From the NCBI RefSeq assembly GCF_003626655.1, contig NZ_RBAN01000001.1, forward strand, positions 1,302,001 to 1,366,000: a stretch of 64,000 nt of DNA, in the 5' to 3' direction. Position 1 is the stretch's first letter. The number at the start of each line of letters is the position of its first letter. Of this stretch, positions 36,234-44,658 are shown one piece after another. The translations under genes and the position numbers were made by a program. The stretch is from Micromonospora costi (GTDB lineage Bacteria; Actinomycetota; Actinomycetes; Mycobacteriales; Micromonosporaceae). Under the pieces are notes generated by a model. That model did no database searches and had not been told where the DNA came from. It saw only the letters and a list, made by a program, of their open reading frames with translations.

Positions 36234-37817
36234 ATGCATCGTCGTCTCTTCCCCCGGACGCTCGCGCTGGTGGCGCTCGTCGCGGCCGCGGCCACCGCTG
36301 GTGCTCCCGGCGCCACCGCCGAGGCCCCCGCGCCCGCCGTGACCCGCCTGAACGCGACCATCGACGCGATCCTCGCCAACCCCGCGCTGGCCGGCGCCCA
36401 GGCGTCGGTGGTCGTGGCGGACACCGCCACCGGCGAGACCCTCTACGACCGCAACGGCGACCGCCGGCTCGTGCCCGCCTCCAACACCAAACTGCTCACG
36501 TCCACGGCCGCCATGGCGCTGCTCGGGCCGCAGCACCGGTTCACCACCGACGTACGGGCCAGCGGCCAGCGGCAGGCGGACCGCGTCGCCGGCAACCTCT
36601 ACCTGCGCGGCGGCGGCGACCCCACGATGCTCGCGGCCGACTACGACGCTCTCGCCGCGCAGGTGGCGGCCCAGGGCGTCCGGGTGGTCGTCGGCAACCT
36701 CGTCGCGGACGACACCCGCTACGACCGGACCCGGCTCGGGCCGGACTGGACCTGGGACGACGAGCCCTGGTACTACGCGGCCCAGGTATCCGCGCTGACC
36801 GTCGCGCCGGACACCGACTACGACGCGGGCACGGTGATCGTCCACGCGGCGCCGGGTGCCCGCGCCGGCGCCAAGCCGGTGATCACCACCACCCCACCGA
36901 CCGGCTACCTGCGCTTCGACAACCGCGCGACCACGGTCGCCGGCGGGGAGACGTCGATCTCCTTCGAGCGGGAGCACGGCAGCAACACGATCGTGGTCAC
37001 CGGTCAGATCGCGGCGGGTGACGACCCGGCCAGCGACTGGGTGACCGTCTGGGAGCCGACCGGCTACGCCGCCGACGTGTTCCGGTCGGCGCTGAGCCGG
37101 CACGGCGTACGGGTGCTCGGCCGGACGGTGCTCGGCCAGGCCACACCAGCCGGGACGGCCCCCGTGGCGCGCCACGACTCGATGCCGCTCGCCGAGCTCA
37201 TGGTGCCGTTCCTCAAGCTCTCCAACAACGGGCACGCCGAGGTGCTGACCAAGGAGATCGGCCGGGTGGTGTCCGGGTCGGGCACCTGGTCGGCCGGGCT
37301 CGCGGCGATCACCAGGTACGTGGCGGACGCCGGGATGGACACCGGCACGCTGCGGCAGCGGGACGGCTCCGGCCTGTCCCGGCGCAACCTCGTACCGGCG
37401 GGCGAGTTCGTCGACCTGCTGGCCGCCGTCCGCAGCGAGCCCTGGTTCGACACCTGGTACGCGGCGCTGCCCATCGCCGGGCAGCCCGAGCGCTTCGTGG
37501 GCGGCACGCTGCGCAGCCGGATGCAGGGCACTCCGGCGGCGGGCAGGGTGCACGCCAAGACCGGCAGCCTCACCGGCGTCTCCGGCCTCTCCGGCTACGC
37601 CACCGACGCCGACGGCCGGGTGCTGGCCTTCTCGATCCTGTTGAACAACTACCTGGCCTCGTCGGTGAAGGGGCTGGAGGACCAGATCGCGATCGCGCTG
37701 GCCTCGTACAGCGAGAAGAGCGTGAGCACCGCGAAGCTGGCACCGCCCGCGGCGCCCTCGTCGGCACCGGCGCCGGAGGACGTCGAGTGCTCCTGGGTCA
37801 AGCCGATCGCCTGCTGA
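36234..37817 (+). CDS. dacB: D-alanyl-D-alanine carboxypeptidase/endopeptidase, PBP4 type
   Basis: Secreted low-molecular-weight penicillin-binding protein of 527 residues, peptidase family S13. The signal peptide is about residues 1-29. The three active-site motifs are present: S83-x-x-K86 (PASNTKLLTS), S-N-N (LKLSNNGHAEVLTKE) and KTG (VHAKTGSLTGVSGLSGY). The insert between them is the PBP4-type extra domain. It trims peptide stems or cross-links of peptidoglycan. The gene faces a small His/Cys-motif protein gene across a strong hairpin, the same arrangement seen around the M15 enzyme at 44659-45435. Confidence 0.93.
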   Translation: MHRRLFPRTLALVALVAAAATAGAPGATAEAPAPAVTRLNATIDAILANPALAGAQASVVVADTATGETLYDRNGDRRLVPASNTKLLTSTAAMALLGPQHRFTTDVRASGQRQADRVAGNLYLRGGGDPTMLAADYDALAAQVAAQGVRVVVGNLVADDTRYDRTRLGPDWTWDDEPWYYAAQVSALTVAPDTDYDAGTVIVHAAPGARAGAKPVITTTPPTGYLRFDNRATTVAGGETSISFEREHGSNTIVVTGQIAAGDDPASDWVTVWEPTGYAADVFRSALSRHGVRVLGRTVLGQATPAGTAPVARHDSMPLAELMVPFLKLSNNGHAEVLTKEIGRVVSGSGTWSAGLAAITRYVADAGMDTGTLRQRDGSGLSRRNLVPAGEFVDLLAAVRSEPWFDTWYAALPIAGQPERFVGGTLRSRMQGTPAAGRVHAKTGSLTGVSGLSGYATDADGRVLAFSILLNNYLASSVKGLEDQIAIALASYSEKSVSTAKLAPPAAPSSAPAPEDVECSWVKPIAC

Positions 37818-37827
37818 GGGCGGCCGC

Positions 37828-37862
37828 GCGGGCCCCTGCCACTCGGCGTGGCGGGGGCCCGC
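37828..37862. terminator. Bidirectional terminator between dacB and the His/Cys-motif gene
   Basis: A 15-pair stem GCGGGCCCCTGCCAC with one G-U pair and a TCGGC loop, between convergent stops. Confidence 0.83.
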
Positions 37863-37865
37863 CGG

Positions 37866-38189
37866 TCAGGCGCCGCGGGGCGGCAGCGGGGCCGCCGGGT
37901 CGCCGCGCTCGATGAGCGCCGCGATGTCGGCGTCCTCCAGCCCGCGCAGCGCCAGCACCCGGGCGCCCCAGCGGTGCAGCCGGCACGGATGCGGGCTCGC
38001 GTCGTTGCGGCAGACCGTTCCGCCGGACCAGCGCCGGGGCGCGTGGACCACCACCGCCCGCACCGCGAACTGGGCGTCCTCACCGGTGACGTACGGCGGC
38101 AGCGGGATCTCCCGGAGCACCTCGGCGGACGCCTCCCCGGCACTGCTCGGGGCGGCGGTACGGGCGCGGTGGGCGGTGCTGCTGCTCAT
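37866..38189 (-). CDS. Small His/Cys-motif protein, paralog 1 (CRND-PCRLHRWG family)
   Basis: Protein of 107 residues, no signal peptide. The core reads FAVRAVVVHAPRRWSGGTVC then CRNDASPHPCRLHRWGARVL. The motif H-x10-C-x8-C-x2-H is exactly shared with the paralog at 45585-46064 and looks like a zinc site. After it come LRGLEDADIAALIERGDP, a helical tail, and a Pro-rich end. Not a known domain to me. It is convergent with dacB, a secreted peptidoglycan carboxypeptidase, as the second copy is with the M15 carboxypeptidase. Confidence 0.7.
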   Translation of the reverse strand: MSSSTAHRARTAAPSSAGEASAEVLREIPLPPYVTGEDAQFAVRAVVVHAPRRWSGGTVCRNDASPHPCRLHRWGARVLALRGLEDADIAALIERGDPAAPLPPRGA

Positions 38190-38311
38190 CTGCTCAATCC
38201 TCCACACAGGATGGTCGGACCGGGTCAGCAGAAAGTTACGTCGCCGTGCACACCGGCCGACGGACAAACTGTCCCGCAGATGAACGACCCGCCACGCCCG
38301 CGGGCGACCCG

Positions 38312-38749
38312 TCAGGCGCGTTCCAGCACGACCACCGGGATCTCCCGGTCCGTCCGGGCCTGGTAGTCGTCGTACGCCGGCCAGATCGCCGCCATCGTCG
38401 CCCACATCCGGGGCTTCTCCTCGGCCGTGGCCGTTCGGGCCCGGGCGGTGAACCGCTCGGCGCCCACCTGCACCTCGACCTGCGGATCCGCCATGAGGTT
38501 CAGGTACCAGGCCGGGTGCTCCGGCGCACCGCCCTGCGAGGCCACGACCAGGTAGTCCTCCCCGTCGCGGCCGTAGATGAGGGCGGTCCGGCGCAGCTTC
38601 CCGCTGCGCCGCCCCCGGGTCGTGAGCAGCAGGGTGAACACTCCGGGCCGCCACTCGTGGCCCTCGGCACCGTCGGTCTCCACGTACCGGCGGATGTGCC
38701 CGGCCACCCAGTTCGTGGGGCTGTCCAGCACGTCCTCGCGCGACGTCAT
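38312..38749 (-). CDS. F420-dependent nitroreductase-like (Ddn/DDN family) protein
   Basis: Small split beta-barrel protein of 145 residues. The family signature is VFTLLLTTRGRRSGKLRRTALIYGRDGEDYLVVASQGG, followed by HPAWYLNLMADPQVEVQVG. Ddn-type enzymes use deazaflavin F420 to reduce quinones or nitro compounds. AAGGGAG lies before the ATG at 38749. The substrate is unknown. Confidence 0.88.
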   Translation of the reverse strand: MTSREDVLDSPTNWVAGHIRRYVETDGAEGHEWRPGVFTLLLTTRGRRSGKLRRTALIYGRDGEDYLVVASQGGAPEHPAWYLNLMADPQVEVQVGAERFTARARTATAEEKPRMWATMAAIWPAYDDYQARTDREIPVVVLERA

Positions 38750-38808
38750 CGGGCTCCCTTCCGATCTTCCTCGGTCGATGCCCACGCTACCCCCGCTCCG
38801 GCCGGTGG

Positions 38809-39753
38809 TCAGCGCAGCGCGACGGCCTGGAGGCCGACGTTGCCGCAGTCCTGGCTGAACACCGCCTCGGCGGTCCAGGTGACGAGGAGGCGGGCGCCCT
38901 TCGGGACACGGAACCGCAGGGTGAACTCGGCGCTGCGGCTGGTGTGCGGGTCCTCCATGCGCAGCGTCGTGGTCGGGCCGCCCACCGAGAGGCGGGCGTC
39001 CAGCCGGCCCCGCGCCATCCAGAGTCCGGCGTAGAGGCGTACGGTGCGCAGCTCGCCGTCGCCGGCGACGGCCAGCGCGAAGCCGTTGCCGGCACCACAG
39101 GTGTAGACGCCGGTCGAGGTGCCGTCGACCGCCGGGACCGCGGCCCCGTCGCGCCAGCCGAACAGCTCCTGGTTGCCGTCCCAGCCGCCCCGCGCGCCGG
39201 GACCGCCCTCGTCCACGATCTCGCCGGACCCGTTCCGCTTCCGGACCGTCGAGTCCGCCCCACGCAGGCCCCAGTGCACCCAGTCGCGTGGCCCGGCGCC
39301 GGTCAGGTCGACGTGGGCCGGGATCTCCCCCTGCGTCACGGTGAGCAGCGGCGGCGCGGGAGTCGTCCCGGTGGGCGACGGGGTCGGGCTGACCGACGGC
39401 GGGCGCTGCCGGGGTCGCAGGCCCGGACTGGCCGGTCCGGTGTCGGTCCGGTGCGCCTCGATCGGCGGGAAACCGGTCGGGCGCCCGGCGCCGGCGGGCA
39501 CGCCCGTGGCCGGCTCGGACGCGCCCTCCGGGCGGGTGCCGACGTACGCCACGGCGGCGCAGAGGCAGACCAGCGCCGCGAGCCCGGCGGCCGTGGCCCA
39601 CCGGTGCCGGCGCAGCGGAACGAGCCACCGCCGCACCAACGCCCCGGCGGCGGACCCGGCGGCCGACCGGTGCCGGGCGGGAGTGGGCGCGCGATGGGCG
39701 GACCTCCGACCGGACTCACCGGCGCCCGTACGGGTCGAGTCGTCCTCCGCCAC
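38809..39753 (-). CDS. Membrane-anchored hypothetical protein with extracellular beta domain
   Basis: About 314 residues. A positively charged N-terminus precedes one transmembrane segment (WATAAGLAALVCLCAAVAYVG). A Pro/Thr-rich stretch leads to an outer domain starting LLTVTQGEIPAHVDLTGAGPRDWVHWGL and ending VFSQDCGNVGLQAVALR. The outer part has the feel of a carbohydrate-binding beta-sandwich (WFGW-like GWRDG, GVYTCGAGNG, two Cys). Function unknown. The start at 39753 has GGAGGG close by; 39771 is possible. Confidence 0.6.
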   Translation of the reverse strand: MAEDDSTRTGAGESGRRSAHRAPTPARHRSAAGSAAGALVRRWLVPLRRHRWATAAGLAALVCLCAAVAYVGTRPEGASEPATGVPAGAGRPTGFPPIEAHRTDTGPASPGLRPRQRPPSVSPTPSPTGTTPAPPLLTVTQGEIPAHVDLTGAGPRDWVHWGLRGADSTVRKRNGSGEIVDEGGPGARGGWDGNQELFGWRDGAAVPAVDGTSTGVYTCGAGNGFALAVAGDGELRTVRLYAGLWMARGRLDARLSVGGPTTTLRMEDPHTSRSAEFTLRFRVPKGARLLVTWTAEAVFSQDCGNVGLQAVALR

Positions 39754-39967
39754 CGGCCCTCCGTTCCCCACCGCACCCGGCCCGGTGCCGCGCCGCGCAT
39801 CACGCGCACGGCGCCAGACGGCCGGCCCGATTCAGCGCCGGACGGGTCCAGTTGTCCGGTCTGCTACGGCAAGGTAGCCGAGATCGACGCGAAGCGGAAT
39901 CGCGCCCCGACCCACGGACGGCCCGCTCCGCCGGGGGACGGAACGGGCCGCGGGGCGGGCGCGCAGG

Positions 39968-40414
39968 TCAGCGTCGCTCGCGGCGGCGCAGGCCCCGGTC
40001 GGGATGCCAGCTCTCGATGACCAGATGGTCCGGCGGGTCCCCGACGCGGGTCAGCACCACCTCGGTCACCTCGATCCGGAACCGGTGCGAGCCGTCCTCA
40101 CCCGGCGGGTCCTCGTGGGCGACACCGCTGATCTTCGCGTCCCCCTCCCACGCGGTCGGGTCGTCGGGCGCATCCTCGGTCGGGCAGTGCAGCGCCACCC
40201 GTGGGTCGCGGCGCAGGTCCATGGCCTTCCGCGCACCGGCCATGCTGCCCAGCCGCAGGTGCTCGGCGTCGAAGTCGAACTCCGTGCCGCTGATCCGGGG
40301 GGAACCGTCGCGGCGCAGGGTCGCCATGGTGCCGTGCTTGCGCACCGCGAACCGGGTGCGTACGCGTTCGGCGAACTCGGGTTGCTCGTTGACGAGGTCG
40401 GACCACCATGCCAT
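39968..40414 (-). CDS. Pyridoxamine 5'-phosphate oxidase-like split-barrel protein
   Basis: Protein of 148 residues. RTRFAVRKHGTMATLRRDGSPRISGTEFDFD is the FMN/F420-binding opening of the PNPOx-like family, and RKAMDLRRDPRVALHCPTEDAP is the second conserved block. The end HLVIESWHPDRGLRRRERR is basic. Cofactor and substrate are not defined; related actinomycete proteins bind F420. The ATG at 40414 matches the family start better than the upstream TTG or GTG. Confidence 0.8.
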   Translation of the reverse strand: MAWWSDLVNEQPEFAERVRTRFAVRKHGTMATLRRDGSPRISGTEFDFDAEHLRLGSMAGARKAMDLRRDPRVALHCPTEDAPDDPTAWEGDAKISGVAHEDPPGEDGSHRFRIEVTEVVLTRVGDPPDHLVIESWHPDRGLRRRERR

Positions 40415-40485
40415 GCGGTCCACTCTGGCAGGCAAACCTGACAGGGACGGTCCGATTTTCCGCGGGCCCGTGCCGGCCTGTCCGC

Positions 40486-41079
40486 TCAGGCCACCTCGAA
40501 GCCGAGTGCCTGCGCCATCAGCACGGCCTGCTCGCCGTCGATGATCGCGCGGGCCCGCTCCACGGTCAGCGGGTCGAGGGCGCTCAGGTCACTGCCGCGC
40601 AGGTCCGCCCCGCTCAACCGGCAACTGTGCAGCTGGGCCGCCGAGAGGTCGACGCCCGTCACCACGGCCTCGGTGAGGTTCGCGCCGGTCAGGTCCGCCT
40701 CGCGCATCCGCACGTCGCTCAGGCGTACGCCCCGCAGGTCGGCGCCGGGCAACGCGACGAACGACCAGTCGCCGCCGGTGACGGTCAGGGGGCGCAGGTC
40801 GCACTGGGCGAACGTGCTGCCGACCAGTTTGCAGCCGGTGAACTCGGCCTCGAAGAGGTTGCAGCGCGTGAACGTGCAGCGGGTGAAGGCCGAGTCGGTG
40901 TGCCGGGACGCGTTGAACCGGACGTTGCCGAAGGTGCACTCGGTGAACACCGCGCCGCGGCTGACCGCCTCGGTGAGGTCGACGTCGAAGAACTCGCAGC
41001 GGGTGAAGCGGCGGTCGGCGAGGTCTTCGGCGTACCAGTCCTCGCGGCGGAAGGTGACGTCCTCGGTCGGTTCCGGCAT
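40486..41079 (-). CDS. Pentapeptide-repeat protein
   Basis: Right-handed beta-helix protein of 197 residues. Repeats of the A(D/N)LxX type run from about 20 to 165 (CEFFDVDLTEA, CTFGNVRF, CNLFEAEFTGCKL, ADLRGVRLSDV, ADLTGANLTEA), with a break at GGDWSFVALPG. Size and layout are close to MfpA/Qnr proteins, which mimic DNA and shield gyrase; whether this one does so is not known. The C-terminal helix RARAIIDGEQAVLMAQALG may dimerise. It lies 82 bases before the divergent serine hydrolase gene. Confidence 0.85.
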   Translation of the reverse strand: MPEPTEDVTFRREDWYAEDLADRRFTRCEFFDVDLTEAVSRGAVFTECTFGNVRFNASRHTDSAFTRCTFTRCNLFEAEFTGCKLVGSTFAQCDLRPLTVTGGDWSFVALPGADLRGVRLSDVRMREADLTGANLTEAVVTGVDLSAAQLHSCRLSGADLRGSDLSALDPLTVERARAIIDGEQAVLMAQALGFEVA

Positions 41080-41148
41080 CGGGCCAGGCTATCCGTGGGC
41101 CCCGACATGTGTGGACGGCGGCACTTCCGGCCGGGGCGGACCGGCGAG

Positions 41149-41154
41149 TAGGTT
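41149..41154 (+). promoter_or_regulatory. -10 box of leaderless serine hydrolase promoter
   Basis: TAGGTT, seven bases before the GTG at 41162. Confidence 0.5.
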
Positions 41155-41161
41155 CGGCGGC

Positions 41162-42394
41162 GTGAGTGTGGCGCGGAGCATCGACCCGGACCAGATCGGC
41201 TTCGACCCGGCGCGGCTGGCGCGGATCGACGAGCACTTCGGCAGGTACGTCGACGACGGCCGGCTCGCCGGCTGGCAGGCGGTGGTGACGCGGCGCGGCG
41301 AGGTGGTCCACTCCAGCGCCCGCGGGCTGCGCGACCGGGAGTCGGGCGCCCCCGTCGAGGGCGACACCCTCTGGCGCATCTACTCGATGACCAAGCCGGT
41401 CACCTCGGTCGCCGCCATGATGCTCTGGGAGGAGGGCCGGTTCGAGCTGACCGACGAGATCAGCCGCTGGCTGCCCGAGTTCGCCGACCTGCGCGTCTAC
41501 TCGAAGGGCTCGACGCTCAAGCCGTACACAGTGCCGGCCGTCGAGCCGATCCGGGTGTGGCACCTGCTCACCCACACCTCCGGCCTGACGTACGGCTTCA
41601 TGCAGACCTCGGTGGTCGACGGCCTCTACCGGGCCGCCGGCTACGACCTCTACCCGCCCTCCGACGTCGACCTGGCCGGGGCGTGTGCCGCGTTCGGCCA
41701 GCTGCCGCTGCTCTTCCAGCCCGGCACGGCCTGGGGCTACTCGGTCGCCACCGACGTGCTCGGCCGGCTCGTCGAGGTGGTCTCCGGCCAGAGCCTGGAC
41801 GCCTTCTTCGCCGACCGGATCTTCCGGCCGCTCGGCATGACCGACACCCGGTGGTACGTCGAGGGCGACGACGCGGTCCGCCTGGCCGCGCTGTACGCGC
41901 CCGACCCGCGCACCGGGCGGGCCATGCGGTACGACAAGCTGGGCGCCCTCGCGTACCAGAAGCCGACCCTGCTCTCCGGCGGCGGCGGCCTCATCTCCTC
42001 CGCGGCCGACTACCACCGGTTCACCCAGATGCTGCTGCGCGGCGGCGAGTACGACGGGGCGCGCCTGCTCGGGTCCCGCACGGTGCGCTTCATGACCCGC
42101 AACCACCTGCCCGGCGGGCAGGACCTGGGCACGCTGTCCACCGGCGGGTTCGCGGAGACGACCCTCGACGGCATCGGGTTCGGCCTCGGGTTCGCGGTGG
42201 TCGACGACCCGATCCCGAGCCGGGTGCCGAGCAGCGTCGGCGAGTACTACTGGGGCGGGGTGGCGAGCACGGCCTTCTGGGTCGACCCGGTCGAGGAGAT
42301 CACCGCGCTCTTCTTCACCCAGCTCATGCCCTCCAGCACGTACCCGATCCGGCCGCAGTTGCGCCAGCTCGTCTACTCCGCCCTCGTCGACTGA
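41162..42394 (+). CDS. Class C beta-lactamase-fold serine hydrolase
   Basis: Protein of 410 residues. The nucleophile motif S75-M-T-K78 (IYSMTKPVTSVAAMML) and the Tyr of WGYSVATDVLGRLVEVVSG match the esterase/beta-lactamase superfamily. The late motif is LLSGGGGLISSAADYHRF. There is no signal peptide, so it acts inside the cell, probably as an esterase (EstB-like) rather than a lactamase. The GTG at 41162 lies seven bases after TAGGTT. The frame is open 207 codons further upstream, but that is antisense to the pentapeptide gene. Confidence 0.88.
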   Translation: MSVARSIDPDQIGFDPARLARIDEHFGRYVDDGRLAGWQAVVTRRGEVVHSSARGLRDRESGAPVEGDTLWRIYSMTKPVTSVAAMMLWEEGRFELTDEISRWLPEFADLRVYSKGSTLKPYTVPAVEPIRVWHLLTHTSGLTYGFMQTSVVDGLYRAAGYDLYPPSDVDLAGACAAFGQLPLLFQPGTAWGYSVATDVLGRLVEVVSGQSLDAFFADRIFRPLGMTDTRWYVEGDDAVRLAALYAPDPRTGRAMRYDKLGALAYQKPTLLSGGGGLISSAADYHRFTQMLLRGGEYDGARLLGSRTVRFMTRNHLPGGQDLGTLSTGGFAETTLDGIGFGLGFAVVDDPIPSRVPSSVGEYYWGGVASTAFWVDPVEEITALFFTQLMPSSTYPIRPQLRQLVYSALVD

Positions 42395-42502
42395 GCCGGC
42401 CGGGACGGCAACCGGCCCGGGGCGGGTTCTTCGGGTAACGGCACCGGCCGGCCGGCCCGGTCAATAGCCTGGTGGCGGGGCTACGTCCGGCGGGAGGCGG
42501 TC

Positions 42503-43144
42503 ATGAGCAACATCGTCGTGTTCGGCGCGGGCGGCACCGCCGGGTCCCGCGTCGCCGCGGAGGCGGTCGACCGGGGGCACCGGGTCACCGCCGCGGTACG
42601 CCGTCCCGAGGCCACGTCGTACCTGCCGGCCGGTGTGCAGGTGGTCACCGGGGACGCCACGAGCGAGCGCAGCGTGCGCGAGCTGGCCCCGGAGGCGGAC
42701 GTGCTGGTGGTGGCCATCGGCGGCGGCGAGCGCGGGCTCTGGCTCGACGCGGCGCAGGCCCTGGTCGGCACCTTGCGCGGCATGCCGGACGCGCCGCGGA
42801 TCATCCACCTCGGCGGCGGGTCGACGCTGCTCACGCCGAAGGGCACCCGTTACCTGGACGAGCCGGACTTTCCGGAGTCGTACCGGGACTCGGCGCAGGG
42901 GCAGGCCGACGCCCTGGACTACTACCGCAGCCAGGCGGACGGGGTGACCTGGACGTACGTCTCCCCGCCGCCGCTGGAGTTCCACCCCGGCGAGCGGACC
43001 GGGCACTACCGCACCGGCACGGACCAGCCGGTCACGGACGCGCAGGGCCGGTCGGTGCTCACCTACGAGGACCTGGCGGTGGCGATCGTCGACGAGATCG
43101 AGAACCCGCGGCACGAGAACCAGCGGTTCACCGTCGCGTACTGA
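42503..43144 (+). CDS. NAD(P)H-binding atypical SDR
   Basis: Protein of 213 residues with the Rossmann motif IVVFGAGGTAGSRVAAEAVDRGH, then VTAAVRRPE and VVTGDATS. No YxxxK catalytic pair; it ends with PPPLEFHPGERTGHY and the family block YEDLAVAIVDEIENPRHENQRFTV. Relatives include YwnB-like reductases with unclear substrates. A CGGGAGG site lies before the ATG. Confidence 0.86.
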   Translation: MSNIVVFGAGGTAGSRVAAEAVDRGHRVTAAVRRPEATSYLPAGVQVVTGDATSERSVRELAPEADVLVVAIGGGERGLWLDAAQALVGTLRGMPDAPRIIHLGGGSTLLTPKGTRYLDEPDFPESYRDSAQGQADALDYYRSQADGVTWTYVSPPPLEFHPGERTGHYRTGTDQPVTDAQGRSVLTYEDLAVAIVDEIENPRHENQRFTVAY

Positions 43145-43165
43145 GCCCCCTCCGCCGGGGCGCGC

Positions 43166-43630
43166 TCAGTCGGCCAGCCGGGCCGGGAAGCCGCCGGTGG
43201 CGATCGGACCCCAGGCGTCGATGGTCACCCGGATCAGCGACTTGCCCTGGCGCACCATGGCCGCGCGGTACTCGTCCCAGTCCGGGTGCTCGCCCGAGAT
43301 GCACCGGAAGTACTCGACCAGCGGTTCGAGCGCCTCGGGCAGGTCCAGCACCTCGGCCGTGCCGTCGATCTGCACCCACGGCCCGTTCCAGTCATCCGAG
43401 AGGACGCACGCCGAGACGCGGGGGTCGCGGCGCACGTTGGTCGCCTTGGCCCGGTCGGGGTAGGTGGAGATCACCAGCCGGCCGGCGGTGTCGACGCCCG
43501 CGGTGACCGGGGAGGACTGGGGTCGGCCGTCGGCGCGGGTGGTCATGAGCACCACCCGGTGCCGGGACCGGAGGAAGTCGACGAGGCCGTCACGGTCGAC
43601 CCTGGTGTTCGTCGCGATGCTGCGTGCCAC
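43166..43630 (-). CDS. PPOX-class F420-dependent oxidoreductase
   Basis: Split-barrel enzyme of 154 residues. RHRVVLMTTRADGRPQSSPVTAGVDTAGRLVISTY is the family opening, and AKATNVRRDPRVSACVLSDDW the second block. It resembles mycobacterial Rv1155, which binds F420. Physiological substrate unknown. Starts with GTG at 43630. Confidence 0.87.
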   Translation of the reverse strand: MARSIATNTRVDRDGLVDFLRSRHRVVLMTTRADGRPQSSPVTAGVDTAGRLVISTYPDRAKATNVRRDPRVSACVLSDDWNGPWVQIDGTAEVLDLPEALEPLVEYFRCISGEHPDWDEYRAAMVRQGKSLIRVTIDAWGPIATGGFPARLAD

Positions 43631-43707
43631 GGCTCGTTTCTACCAGGCGCGCCGCCGGGCCCGGCGGAGGCGCCCGGCCCCGGCCGGCCCGGCGGGGACG
43701 GCCGGCC

Positions 43708-44349
43708 TCAGGACGGGCGGGCGGCCGGTCGCTCCGCGCCCTGCTGGGCGGGCACCCGGGGGCGGACCGAGGGCCGCCAGGCGCGGCCGTTGGCATAGAT
43801 CACCCGGAACCCGAGATACGACGCGAGCGGCGCCCAGTGCGCCGAGCCCATCCGGAGTTCCGCGGCGTTGTGCCGCTGCCCGTTGGCCAGTACGTCGAGC
43901 AGCACCGTTTCGAACGCGGCCGATTCGACCCAGTCGACATCGCGGGTGAAACCGCAGATCAGGGCCGCTCCGGTCACGTCGAGGAATTCGCGCAACGCGG
44001 CATCGGAGGCGCGCAGCACGGAACAACTGCCGAAGTAGAGGCGGCGGCCCTCGCAGCGGCCGGCCATCAGGTCGGCGACCTCGGACAGCGGGACCGAGTC
44101 CCAGTCGGTGAGGCAGAGCCGGCTCGGCTCGCCATGCATGGCGAAGAAACCGACCCGGTGGTCGGCGTACTGCTTGAGCAGCCAGCGGTCGAGGAAGTAG
44201 AACAACTCGTCCCGGGTCGCCGCGTCCTTGTGGATGAACCGGATCTTGCCGAGCCGCTCGAGCAGTTCGAGCGTGGGCAGCACCGAGCCCCGGTCGTTGA
44301 GGTCGCGGTGCCACTGACCCTCGACGCAGAAGACGCCTCCCCGCGCCAC
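43708..44349 (-). CDS. Putative caspase-like (CHAT-like) protein of unknown function
   Basis: Protein of 213 residues, soluble. It begins MARGGVFCVEGQWHRDL. A beta-alpha core follows with the strand VGFFAMHG ending in H72-G73 and, about 35 residues on, the strand LYFGSCSVL carrying C109 in G-S-C-S. This is the His-Gly / Cys arrangement of caspase- and CHAT-fold peptidases. Later blocks (ALICGFTRDVDWVESAAFETVLLDVLANG) and a basic Pro-rich tail follow. I recall close relatives in Streptomyces annotated as a DUF (possibly DUF6642, from memory). The peptidase reading is inference. The GTG at 44349 has GGAGG five bases upstream. Confidence 0.65.
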   Translation of the reverse strand: MARGGVFCVEGQWHRDLNDRGSVLPTLELLERLGKIRFIHKDAATRDELFYFLDRWLLKQYADHRVGFFAMHGEPSRLCLTDWDSVPLSEVADLMAGRCEGRRLYFGSCSVLRASDAALREFLDVTGAALICGFTRDVDWVESAAFETVLLDVLANGQRHNAAELRMGSAHWAPLASYLGFRVIYANGRAWRPSVRPRVPAQQGAERPAARPS

Positions 44350-44658
44350 GTCCACCTCCGCGTGTACGCCAGCCCGGGGGCTGACGTTACCGGCTCACCG
44401 CCGTCGGAGGACATCACCCTCGGTGGGGTGTTCCGGGACGTTAGATGCCGTTTCGCACTTCTCGCGACCACTTTGGCGGAAATGGCTGTTTGCCGAATCA
44501 GCCGAATTCACAGTCACTACCCAGGAACCGTGAATCATGAGGACGATTCTCGTTAATCGCCACCAACCCTACCGACAGATGCCAGGGTGGAAATAGCGGG
44601 ACGTCCCGGTCGATGTCCTGGAGGCCACCCCATTCACGCTCCTATCGGGAGGACTTCT
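44350..44658. other. Divergent intergenic region
   Basis: 309 bases between the caspase-like gene and the M15 carboxypeptidase gene, less GC-rich than the surroundings. It should hold both promoters. Small dyads are present (CAGCC-GGCTG at 44370-44383), but no riboswitch could be recognised. Confidence 0.5.

Noticed and set aside
44350..44658. Possible c-di-AMP (ydaO-type) riboswitch before the M15 carboxypeptidase
   Set aside because: Such switches often precede wall hydrolases in actinobacteria, but the conserved blocks could not be found.
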